Assembly: GCF_000499845.2 (NCBI RefSeq)
Contig: NC_023756.2
Span: 4,211,306-4,275,305 of the forward strand
DNA length: 64,000 nucleotides
Source: Phaseolus vulgaris
Taxonomy: Eukaryota > Streptophyta > Magnoliopsida > Fabales > Fabaceae
Direction: 5' to 3'
This document shows, in pieces, positions 1-9,542 of the stretch. The notes under the pieces were generated by a model. The model was not told the origin of the DNA and searched no databases. It saw nothing but the letters and a program-made list of their open reading frames with translations. The position numbers and the translations under genes are program-made. The stretch's first letter is position 1, and every line of letters begins with the position of its first letter.

Positions 1-950
1 TCCCTTGAGTGACGTCTGCATGTATGTTTTGGTTGGGATTATGATTATTAGTGTGTTGAGTTGATTATGTCTAGTATGTAATATGTATCCTGAGATCTGT
101 ATCAATGAAAAATGAATTTTAGCAAGTGGTTGGCATAGAAGTTATGTACTATTTTCTTGTTTTGTGGTGCTGCATAATTTTGGGGTTGAATAAGTTGGCA
201 TTGTGGGAAATAAGAATGGTGTAACCAAATTAAGATGCAAATTCATTCTTGAAATCAGTATCAGAATAAACTAACATGGGTTAGACTTGCTTAGCTTGAA
301 CATTAATGTTAAATACTGCATCTAGTATACATCTTAAGCTTTTACTTTTTTATGAGACAATAAAGTTCAGTTATCCTGTGTCTGAATAAGGTGATATGCA
401 TCTCATAATGGTCTAATGGACAATTCCACAATGGTTGTAGTGAGCGAAGTAAACTTCATAATTGAAACTATGTTGGTTAACTGATTTGCAATTCCCAGGG
501 CCAAGGCTGCATTTTAAACTCAAAGTTTATTATATGTAAATGAAACCTGATTGAAGATTTCACAAAAGTGATGTAAGGGTATACGTTGGCTGTTTAGAAG
601 ATATTTATAGAAAAGATAAGCAGTGATATTTTCAGAAAAATTTAAACAACATTTAAAAATGTGCAACCGCTATATAAGTTTTTTCTCAAAGGGCTTGAGA
701 TTGAAAGGTATTATACAATTGAAATTAAGAATCAAACAGATTAGTATCATGAACAATTAAGAACTCTGATTTGGGCAACACAACAAGAAAATTCAGAGCA
801 AGCAGAGGCCAATCTCATCAAAGACTAAATAAATGAAGGAAAATTGTGATGTTATAATAATATAAAGGTAAAGTATGTAAAAGTAATACAAAAGATATGT
901 AATACCTTAGAAGATAAAGCACAAGCAGATTTTCTTCACTAATGAATCCA
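1..950. other. Intergenic, no gene seen
   Basis: AT-rich sequence with frequent stops in all frames. I see no recognisable coding block, RNA gene or transposon end. It could be the 3' flank of a gene outside the window. Confidence 0.5.
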
Positions 951-1030
951 TAAGAGCTAACATAGTTTGGTCCTATAATAATTGTTTTTCAAAATACATA
1001 TGTTTAGAAATAAGTGAGTTCCAAAAGCAT

Positions 1031-1690
1031 TCATGGCTTCCAAAAGCAGCCTCTGATGGACTGTAACTTAAGCCTCGTGTTGGGTCTTGAAAATGTTGCA
1101 GTTGTAGTTTCCTGACTTGGAGCTTCCTGAGATGGCCCTGATGCCCTTGTAGCTGCCTGACTTGGAGCTTCTTGAGGTGGCCCTGGTGCACTTGTAGCTG
1201 CTTGACTTGGAGCTTGCTGAGATGGCCTTGGGTGAGATGGTCGTTTTGCACTTGGACCTTGTTCAGATGACTTTTCAATGCAAGACTTTCTATTGTGGCC
1301 AAGCTTATGACAGATCCCACTTTTTTTCTTTAACCCAGTTTGGCCTATCTGAGTCTTATTCTTCATTACCTCCCATGGCTCTAACCTTCTCTTCTTTTTT
1401 GGTCTTCCAAGCATCTTCTTTGTGGGAGGTGGCACAACATCTGGCATTTCAGTTCTTTCCCATACTTGTTCACCATTAACTGGATAGATAACTGTGTTGT
1501 ACACCTCTGCATATGTTTCCTTCTTGTACCAAAATGAAATGAAGTTCACTGGATCTACATCCATCTATCACTGTCACATGACCATGTTGATGTATCACCA
1601 CCAACATATCTCGCATCACAAAATATCCCACTATGGTGGACCACAAGTTGAAAATAACCTTCTTTCATGATATGAACTTTATAAAAGGTA
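1031..1690 (-). pseudogene. MuDR-type transposase, N- and C-terminal pieces joined
   Basis: In the full-length family this protein cuts and moves Mutator-like DNA transposons. The N-terminal PB1-like piece ends at DSDRWM followed by a stop near 1555. The C-terminal piece starts a few bases away in a different frame at MDVDPVNF, so the junction near 1560 is both a deletion and a frameshift. The zinc knuckle is degenerate: the pattern S-x2-C-x4-H-x4-C lacks the first cysteine (KSGICHKLGHNRKSC). The proline/serine/glutamine-rich tail contains a tandem 45-bp repeat. No functional enzyme can be made from this copy. Confidence 0.65.
1120..1226. repeat. 45-bp tandem repeat in MULE tail
   Basis: Two full 45-bp units (1120-1164 and 1165-1209) plus a partial third unit. 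On the minus strand they encode a 15-residue repeat of the type APSQAATxAxGPxQE in the low-complexity C-terminus of the transposase remnant. Because 45 is divisible by three, the repeat expands without shifting frame. The regular spacing also creates spurious ORFs on other frames and on the plus strand. Confidence 0.8.
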
Positions 1691-2430
1691 TTCCTGTGAA
1701 ATATAAATATGCATATGACCACAAATAACAAACAAATTACAAACCAAATCTTCACTTAAATGTTGGACCACACATCACAATATTATGTCAGAGACCCAAT
1801 GTTGGACCACACATAAAAAAATGTTGCACATGGTGGACCCTACATCATAAACAACTCTGTATATGTTCTCTAAAAGTAATAAAAAACAGAACCACTCTGA
1901 AACTAAGTAAAAAATTACTAACCTTATAAAGGAGCAACCACAAAACGACACCACGGTCTGGATCGCAATCGCTGCCCCTTCACCACCTCTGGACCGCACC
2001 ACATAATCGCTCCTCCAAATCGACCATGGGAACGCAACTTACCATCGTAACTCACGATCGCACCACAGAATCGAATGAGGGGAGCACACCTCCGAATGGA
2101 ATCGAAGCAGGGAAGCGCACCACAGAATCCAACCAGGGGAGCAATCCTCGTATCAGAAACCCTAAATCAGAAATTCGAAATCCCCAATTTGAATAACCTA
2201 AACCTTAATTTAGTATTCACCAAAGTAATGTAAGCATAATCCACGTAACTTACATGTGTTTGCCACATAAGCACCACTTAACGCCATTTGGTGATATTTA
2301 ACAGAAAGGACCATTTTGAATACATTTTAAAAAACTTAGGGACCAAATTGAATTTTTTAAAAACCACTGTACCAAATTGACTATTGACTATAAATATAGG
2401 GACGAAAAAGGTAATTAAACCTAAAATATT

Positions 2431-4741
2431 ACATTAAATATATACGCTTTTTTAAGGTAATACATTTAGACACATGATTACTATTCCAATTTAAAAATAA
2501 TATATATACATATATACATTCATATATATATATATATATATAATACTATACTTAACTTTTATTACAAAAAAGACTAAGGTTTAACTACTGTATTTAGCAT
2601 TTGATGAGTATTTAAACCTAAACAATCTATGCACTTTAGAAAGATAAAAACACACTATTAAATATTAAAAAAATTATTATTGAATTTCGTGAAGGTGTTA
2701 TGAATTAGGAATTGGAGGTAGTTTCTTCCTACACTTCTATGCCTTTCTTCTTGCACCCCATACTTAAAAAAATACTCAAATTACCCTTTGACATTTTTCA
2801 TTGAATATTTTTTCTTTAATTCCAGAGTGTGGAATTCAAGATACTTCCTAGGTTATAGAATTTGGAATTTAAAATTTGTGTTTTGGAATGTATAATATTT
2901 CAGATTGTACAATTATAATGTATTTTAAATTATAGAATTTGAAATGAATAATATTAGAATTTTTTAGAATATGAAGTTACAAGAAGAAATTATGGGGATA
3001 CATAAAGAAATTTCTAAATTTTTGAAATATGTGGGTTATGCACGCCAACTCTCCCCGTTCAACACTTAACCCACGTGAGCTGCGAGTTGTGCAAAACGAG
3101 CTTAAGAAAACCAACAAATTGAAATAAACAGTCCACATTGCATTTTTTTCTAGCAGGTTGCGGACTGGTGTGTGGTTGAGCCTGCTTTACCATCTCTTCT
3201 ATTCACAAATAATTGAATATCTTATTATTCACATCATCATGTTCAAGGTAGGTTTATGTACCCAATTTCAAGTTAACTAAAAGAAAGTACACGTAACAAG
3301 AGTTAACCAAATCTTTCATTATCGAATTAGTGTTACTAGTTCTATGCTTCAAATGTAAAAACTTTCTAGTTAACAAGATAAGATAAGAAATATGAATTCT
3401 TTTAAGGACAAAATATAAAGAAGAAACATTAGTAGAGGATACTATTCCATAATAAGAAACTTAGTTTAACTATTGGTTGTCATTTACAACTTCTAGTTGT
3501 ATCAATCAATTATTATGATATTATTGATTGCTGGTAAATATTTAGACCACAAACTCTAAGATTCATATACTTTCGATTTTCTCCAAGATAGAGACTTGTT
3601 TCTTGCCGTGCCGTAAATGTGTTCCCTTGTCACCCATGGATGGTTTTCCTATTCTTTGGAATGCTTAGAATCATCTAAAAAGACACTTTCAACAACAACA
3701 AAATAGCCACGAAATTACAGGAAAAAAAATGTTTCCTGAATATTTCTGCAAGATTTTCATATTCAATTAATGTGGACCATGTAAAATATACCCCATGAAT
3801 TCAAGTTTCTTTTGTCTCTTTCTCCTCCACTGTCAGAACCATGTGTGGATCAGAATTTGAGATTGAGATTGTTTGACAAACATCTTTTCGATTTTTTCAT
3901 CCTTTTCTTATCTTAGTCTGCCTTGTGTATATTGGAAACTTTCTTGTGTAGCCTTTAATTAGTTATAACACATTCTTTTAGTTTATCTATTTAATTGGTT
4001 ATAGCAAATATTTTAATTGTTTATATAAAAAAATGTCATTCAGAATCAGTTCGAAAAATATAAAAGTTTATTTCTTATCTATACTTGTTATAGAATAAGA
4101 AACGACCTATTTTTATATTTCAAGAATATTTTATGAAATTGAAATAAATATGATTAATAAAGAAAATTTATAATAAAATGATAAAATATCTATTTTTATC
4201 ATAATTTCTACCATGACCGTAAGTTTCTATTTTATTTAAAATTATCGTGAAATCAACAAAGAATAATTCGTATTTAAAATTAATAACATAATGAATTGGG
4301 TATTGCACGTACACATTTATTGCCAATTGTAACTGCATGGGTTATCGAAATGATTGCATCCATTATTGAGGGACTATCATCATATATAATACAAGCTTTT
4401 TTTGTAATTAGTATCACGTTAGTTTGGACTGGGAATAAAGTTTTTTAACTTTTTTTATATATTTGTTTTTTACTGTTTTATAAAAGACAATACCAAATTA
4501 AGTAAGGTTTCCTTTTTTTGCTACTGGCTATTATTGGAAAGTTCGTCTTGGTATGAACTGTTTTTCGAGAGTTCTGATGTAACATTCTGTGTATTTTGGA
4601 GAGCTACTTAAAATAGTTTTTTTTTATAGATTGGAATATGCCTTAAACATTCCTATTTGTTTAATTTATTTCTGATAAAAAAATGGTAAAAAAAAACACT
4701 AATCCAAACCTAGAATTAACGCAAGCACGAAATGTGAAGTC
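2431..4741. other. AT-rich intergenic; start of UGT segmental duplication
   Basis: No coding region is seen. There is an AT dinucleotide run near 2524-2542. From about 3770 onward the sequence matches the region from about 13370 (the 3' flank of the second UGT copy), for example the stretch around 4285-4440. This is the downstream part of a duplicated UGT-containing segment. Confidence 0.6.
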
Positions 4742-6230
4742 TTATTCCTTTATCTCCTTCACAAAGCTCTTAAAGTTCTCATAAGATGTACCTCCTTTTG
4801 CTATGTTGTTCATCACTTTCTCCTTCAACACCACACACCTAAATTTTATGCTCTCATCATTAAATAATTGTTCTACCTTGGTTTTCAACTCCCTCCGTGA
4901 CACAACTCCATTTTGATCTTTGTCAATCCCCACCCCAACCTTTAACTCATCACAAATATGTGTTTTGTTGTAAACTTGGTCTCCAAAGTATGGCCAACAC
5001 AATAAAGGTACCCCATTGGACAAACCTTCCATGGTAGAATTCCAACCACAATGAGTCACAAAACATGCTATGGCAGGGTGGCTTAAAACCTTTTGTTGAG
5101 GAGCCCAATTAACTATCTTACCCTTATGTCCTTGGAATTCATGAGGGTATGCCATTTTATTGTCTTCTCTTATAACCCAAAGAAAAGGTCTGTTGGTGAG
5201 GTGTAGTCCAAGGGCAAGTTCATTGAATTGGTTTTGGTCAAAAAGAGTGAAACTACCAAAGGCAACATACAACACAGAACCATCAGCTTGTTCATCTAGC
5301 CAACTCATGCAGGAGTGGTCTTCTTTCCAGAATTGTCCCATTGATTTTGTAGCTGCACTTTTGTTATGATCATTATCATTGCTTCTCAACAATGGCCCAA
5401 TTGGGATGATGTTCGGAAGAAATAATAATGTCTCAGGTTCAAGTTCATGTGTGGTGTTGCATAGCCACCACTGTGTCAAATGTAAACTTCGTGCGCAATA
5501 CAGCAAATACTTAAGCACTTTCTTACCAGTTGTTAGGTCACCGATATTCAACCAAAAAAAGTCTTTTGGATCCATCTCAGGCATACTTGGCGAAATCTGA
5601 ATTCTCTTTTCTGTAGTTAATGTTAAACCTTCAGCGAAAAACCAACAAAAAAACATTAGCTTATACAATAGACGTATAAATTAAGTTATAAATTATGTTC
5701 AAACATAAGAATACGATAATATTCTTACCTAAATCAGAGTCTATAATTCCCTCATCAATAAGCACAGGGATGTTGTACAGCAAGGTGAAAAAAGTTGCTG
5801 ATGCAGGACACAACACAGCTCCTTTGATTCCCAGTTTAGTCCCAACATCCAAAGCCCAAGCCATGCACAAATCAGCAACAATGAAGTTGATTCTGTTCTC
5901 ACCTTTCAAATGAATATCCTCTATGAGCTTCTCAAGTGCTTCTGGCATGGTGTTTGGAATGGCATCACACATCTTGGCCAGATCGTTTCTGTCATCATCA
6001 GGTCCTAAACCATCAGAGATTGAAACCAACTTCAGCACTGATTCTTCATCATCAAGGGTAGAACTATCTTGTTGCTCCACCATGGAACTCACCACTCTCC
6101 TGTGGATAAAGTCTGTGTTCACAAAAATGACTTTGCATCCATTCTGAACCAACTTCTGCGAGAAGGTCATCATGGGATTCACATGCCCTTGTGCTGGATA
6201 TGGTAAAGCTAGCACAGTTGGAGTTCTCAT
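4742..6230 (-). CDS. UDP-glycosyltransferase, UGT83A-like, copy 1
   Basis: Family 1 glycosyltransferases transfer a sugar from UDP-sugar to small acceptors in the cytosol. There are two exons on the minus strand: 6230-5729 and 5628-4742. The 100-bp phase-1 intron has GT/AG ends. The spliced protein is 462 aa, normal for the family. The predicted catalytic His16 lies in PYPAQGHVNP and the partner Asp120 in VADLCM. The PSPG donor-binding box spans residues 342-385 (starts WAPQQ, contains HCGWNS, ends FGDQ); a final Gln is usual for UDP-glucose users. The start MRTPTVLALP fits the family and lies about 70 bp from a TATA box. It is a close tandem paralogue of 14299-15781. The UGT83A assignment is from recalled similarity and the acceptor is unknown. 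Confidence 0.92.
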
Positions 6231-6300
6231 GTTAACACTCTTTTTATTTGGTTTCTATTGATTCTGATTTTCTGAGACCAATTAGCATGCATCTATTCAT

Positions 6301-6310
6301 CTATATATAG
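6301..6310 (-). promoter_or_regulatory. TATA box of UGT copy 1
   Basis: CTATATATAG lies about 70 bp upstream of the UGT start codon on the minus strand. The second UGT copy has the same element in the same relative place, next to the same 'gcacagcccc' stretch, which supports a retained core promoter. Confidence 0.6.
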
Positions 6311-7052
6311 GCACAGCCCCTCACTATATCATAATCGTGTATATACGTACCAATTACAATCTAGGTCACGATCAGTCAAAATCTTCGGCTATCATAAATT
6401 TCATGTAAGAAGAAATGTAGAAAGTTTGTGTGTTCACAACAATAATTTTGTCATTCTATACCTCTTTACATTTCCTTGTACTTCTCTGATTCGACTTTAG
6501 TGTTTTTATCATTAAACTTTTGTTTTTTAGTTTATTAATTGATTTAGCATTATGGTGTTATTTAATTACGAGAATCATGTAATTAGTGTAAGAAATTAGA
6601 CGTGAAGGGTAGGGAAAAAACGGATGGTGGGTCTTTGATCTGGGATGTGGTGGAAGGGGGTCACTATGAGATTATGTGTGCAGAGAGTAGGATGAGGCAG
6701 TGCAGAATTGTGTAGGTGCTGGTCTAGATTTGCTCTGTCATGCATTGCATATTTGTTGCTTTAGTTTTATCAATCTATGTCTTAGCCAAAGGCTAGGAGC
6801 TGTTTGGATAGGAATGTCTTCTTAACAGCAAAACAGCAAAACTAATTTGTCCTGCATAATTTTGCATACTAGATAGGAACTTTGGGAATGGTTTTGCTAG
6901 ATCTAATTTTTATATAAGGGTTCAAACATTCCTAAAATATCCCTTCTAATTTTATTTACTTTTTGCTTATAAAAAAATTGTAAAAAATATTTCTTTTAAT
7001 TTAGATGAATTTGAAAGGAAAGGTTAATAAATGAAAATTTTCAAATAATAAA
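6311..7052. other. UGT upstream region, no gene
   Basis: This is upstream sequence of UGT copy 1. The stretch around 7003-7050 reappears at about 15943-15985 upstream of copy 2, which marks the shared duplicated segment. No other coding signal is seen. Confidence 0.5.
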
Positions 7053-7246
7053 AAGATTGGTAGAAGGATAGTTGAGAAGTGCAACAGATTGCCTCTAACT
7101 TTGAAAACAATTGGATGTCTTTTACGCACAAAGTCATCCATTTCAGATTGAAAAAACATATTGGAAAGTGACATATGGGAGCTACTAAAAGAGCACAATG
7201 AAATAATCTCTTTGCTATTTCTAAGCTATTGCCACCTTCCTTCTCA

Positions 7247-8100
7247 GGGTATTTGATCATGATGGGGTTATTTTTTTTTGTTTTTACCAAAATGGAGTCC
7301 GTTTAAAAAAAATTACAAATTTAGGCAAGTCGTGCCAATTTGGCACGACTTCATATGGACAAATCGTTCCAATTTGACACGACTCTGCCATGTCATACTA
7401 AAATCGTGCCAACTTGGCACGACTTCTGCCCTGTCATACCGAAGTCGTGCCAACTTGACACAAATCTGCCACATCTTAATTTTTAATTTTTTTTAAAAAT
7501 TTTATTGTTTATATATTGGATAGTAAGTTATGTAATGCTAAAAATTAATTTGATACATAATTTTTTAAGAGGGTTAGTTTCAAGGAACAAAAAATTGGAT
7601 ATATATAATTATTTTTAAATTATTTAATTATTTCAAAATAATTACAAATTATTTATATTATTTGTTTTATTTAAAATTTATATAATTATTTCAAAATAAT
7701 TACCGTACTTATACCTTTTTATATTTTAATATAAATGACATTAAAAAAAATAAACAGGTCAAAAAATGTATTATTTGAATTGTGATAAAAAAAATTATTA
7801 CTTTAGAAAAAAATAAATAATTGTAATACACGATTATCCAATTTTTTGTTCCTTAAAACTAACACTCTTAGAAAATTATGTATCAAATTAATTTTTTACA
7901 TTACATAACTTACAACCCAATATATAAACAATAATATTTAAAATAAAAATAAAAATTATGACATAACATAAGTCGTGGCAAGTTGGCATGACTTCAGTAT
8001 GACAGAGGCACGACTTGCCTAAATTTGTAATTTTTTTTAAACGGACACCATTTTGGTAAAAACAAAAAAAAAATAACCCCATCATGGTCAAAAACCCTCA
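7247..8100. mobile_element. Fold-back (long terminal inverted repeat) element
   Basis: A roughly 854-bp insertion in the CNL shard. The left end (gggtatttgatcatgatgg...) and the reverse complement of the right end (agggtttttgaccatgatgg...) match for about 95 bp. Similarity then resumes across most of each arm up to 'ggaacaaaaaattgg' (about 7585 and 7850), so the element is nearly a full-length palindrome. A 6-bp repeat, TTCTCA, flanks it (7241-7246 and 8101-8106). Intact CNLs carry one uninterrupted copy of this site. There is no transposase, so it is a non-autonomous DNA element of uncertain superfamily. Confidence 0.8.
7327..7470. repeat. Cluster of short palindromic repeats in left arm
   Basis: Several variants of 'cgtgccaa(c/t)ttggcacga' are spaced by 'ctgcc(a/c)tgtcatac'. 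The first (7327-7351) is an inverted repeat with 12-bp arms AAGTCGTGCCAA and TTGGCACGACTT around one central base. The right arm of the element keeps only one degenerate counterpart, so the left arm carries an expansion. Confidence 0.75.
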
Positions 8101-8470
8101 TTCTCATCTTAAAAGGTGCTTTGCTTATTGTGTCTTATTTTCCAAAGATTATGAGTTTGTGAAGGAGAAGTTAATAATTTTCTTGTGAGTCCACAACATA
8201 TTAGACGTCAAGAAGAAGTTGGTGAACATTACTTGAATGATCTATTGTCAAGGTCTTTCTTTCAACAATTAGGGGTCAAAAAGTGTTTTGAACAATCATG
8301 TCTTAGGAGGTGTTTCGTCATGCATGACCTTTTCAATCATTTGACAAATTCAATAATTTGACAAAATATGTCTGTGTGGATTTTTGTTCCAGATTGAAAT
8401 TTGATAAAGGTTTTAATGGTTTTGGGAGTTTAAGTGAAACTAAAAGCTTCGTTAATTACGTGTTTAATAT

Positions 8471-9049
8471 GTGAAGCTTCTGTCTTGTTCTAAGACATCT
8501 TTGTAGTACTTTTTTCTTCCTGCCCTTACAAGCCAGTGGATGTATGTATCATAAACTAATAACTAATTCCAACTAACTATATAAAGATAACCTTTGCAAC
8601 ACTTATACCAAATCAAGTCCCTATAAATTTAACCAAATTCTCTGTTTTTTTAATTTGGTTCTCTTGAATGTTTATTCAGAAATGTTGTCCCAATACTGGA
8701 TTATGCTAAATCATGGAGAAATTGAATTATTCATAATAAACCATGTCATTATGTAACATGCTTGTCTCAAGTCTTAATGTGAAATGCTTTTAAGCTGAAA
8801 TCTAATATGGTATAAGATTCTATAGCTCATTTGTGTTTAATTACAATAAACTGAGACAATTTGGGCATTGAAATTGTCTTAAAACAGGGTCCAATGTGCA
8901 AGGCCATACATCCATCCATTTTATTTTCCTTAATGTTCAGAACTTTAGACTACTAAATATTTTATTTTTCCTTTTTCTCATACTTTTGACCCTTCATGTA
9001 TCATAATCCAGCATTCTATACTTATATAAACCAAGAAAAATGAACTTTT
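8471..9049. repeat. Duplicated UGT-upstream segment, no gene
   Basis: From about 8490 this stretch is closely similar to about 16205-16770 (for example around the shared 'cttcctgcccttacaagcc' and 'ggtccaatgtgcaaggccat'). It marks the distal border of the duplicated UGT block. No ORF of note is seen. Confidence 0.7.
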
Positions 9050-9180
9050 CTATTTGGACTGAGGAGTGGATTTGTGAGGATTAGAGAGTATGTGTGAGAG
9101 GATATGTGAGGTTGTTTGGATTGAGGGATGATAGAGTGGATTTGTGAGGATGATTTATTGTAAGTTTACAAATTTACCCT
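9050..9180. repeat. GTGAGGA-rich terminal-like repeat
   Basis: Repeated motifs of the form 'gtggatttgtgaggat' and 'tgtttggattgaggg' occur. A related pyrimidine-rich stretch in the opposite sense is at 13266-13330, on the far side of the LINE, and a similar one lies at 31390-31570. The 9050/13330 pair could be the inverted ends of a DNA element into which the LINE inserted. Identity is modest, so this is tentative. Confidence 0.4.
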
Positions 9181-9542
9181 TGTTATTAAAAAATATTTAA
9201 ATAATGAATTATGATTTTTTTTAGGTTTGAATTAATTAAATATTTTTAACATATAATATCTATAATTGTTTATATTTTTTAATAAAAGATTAAATATTTT
9301 TTTGTGTTAAATTGAAATAAATTTATTAAATACATTAAAATTTATGAAAATAATATTTATTATTATATTCATTTGTTACTTTATATAACTATATATGGTT
9401 GATATTATAAATTTTTTTGTATTTTTTATTTTATTATTTATAATTATATGTTGTTATTAATAGTATAATTAAATATTTTTGAAATTATAAATAATAAATA
9501 AATTTATATAATATTTAATTTTGTATATTGTAAATAAAATGG

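Larger units (their letters stand above)
973..2430 (-). mobile_element. Mutator-like (MULE) element remnant, internally deleted
   Basis: The minus strand encodes two parts of a MuDR-type transposase in the expected order. The N-terminal PB1-like part (about 1557-1690) reads FQLVVHHSG...RYVGGDTSTWSC. The C-terminal tail (1031-1564) contains YNTVIYPVNGEQVW, GRPKKKRR and a zinc-knuckle-like motif. The DDE catalytic core and SWIM domain expected between them are absent. The sequence at about 2300-2420 (runs such as 'agggaccaaattgaa' and 'tagggacgaaaaaggtaatt') resembles terminal regions common in legume DNA transposons. No matching opposite terminus was found, so both outer borders are approximate. 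This is a non-autonomous or dead copy. Confidence 0.6.
7053..8470 (+). pseudogene. CNL (NB-ARC) gene shard, split by a fold-back element
   Basis: Two collinear pieces of a CNL gene. The first, 7053-7246, covers the end of the NB-ARC region (IGRRIVEKC, then LKTIGCLLRTKSS and SD followed by a stop). The second, 8101-8470, continues with [15 protein letters not shown], the RNBS-D/MHD region and a decayed LRR start. Internal stops and frame breaks are frequent. The stretch reading GVKKCFEQS..RRCFVMHD, and the neighbouring PQHIR..QEEVGE, match CNL-4 (56259-59663) and not CNL-1, 2 or 3, so the shard derives from the CNL-4 lineage. Neither the 5' coiled-coil part nor most LRRs are present. Confidence 0.85.

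Noticed and set aside
973..1479. ORFs encoding HLxKLQVRQLQ-type repeats and a plus-strand 90-codon ORF
   Set aside because: They are other-frame readings of the 45-bp tandem repeat in the MULE tail; the real frame is the minus-strand one with GRPKKKRR and the zinc-knuckle remnant.
5160..6147. Plus-strand ORFs across the UGT gene (also 14717-15812)
   Set aside because: Antisense shadows of conserved UGT coding sequence; they recur in both copies because the genes are duplicates.
7327..7470. CRISPR-like spaced palindromic repeats
   Set aside because: Plant nuclear context, few and irregular units, and they lie within a transposon arm.
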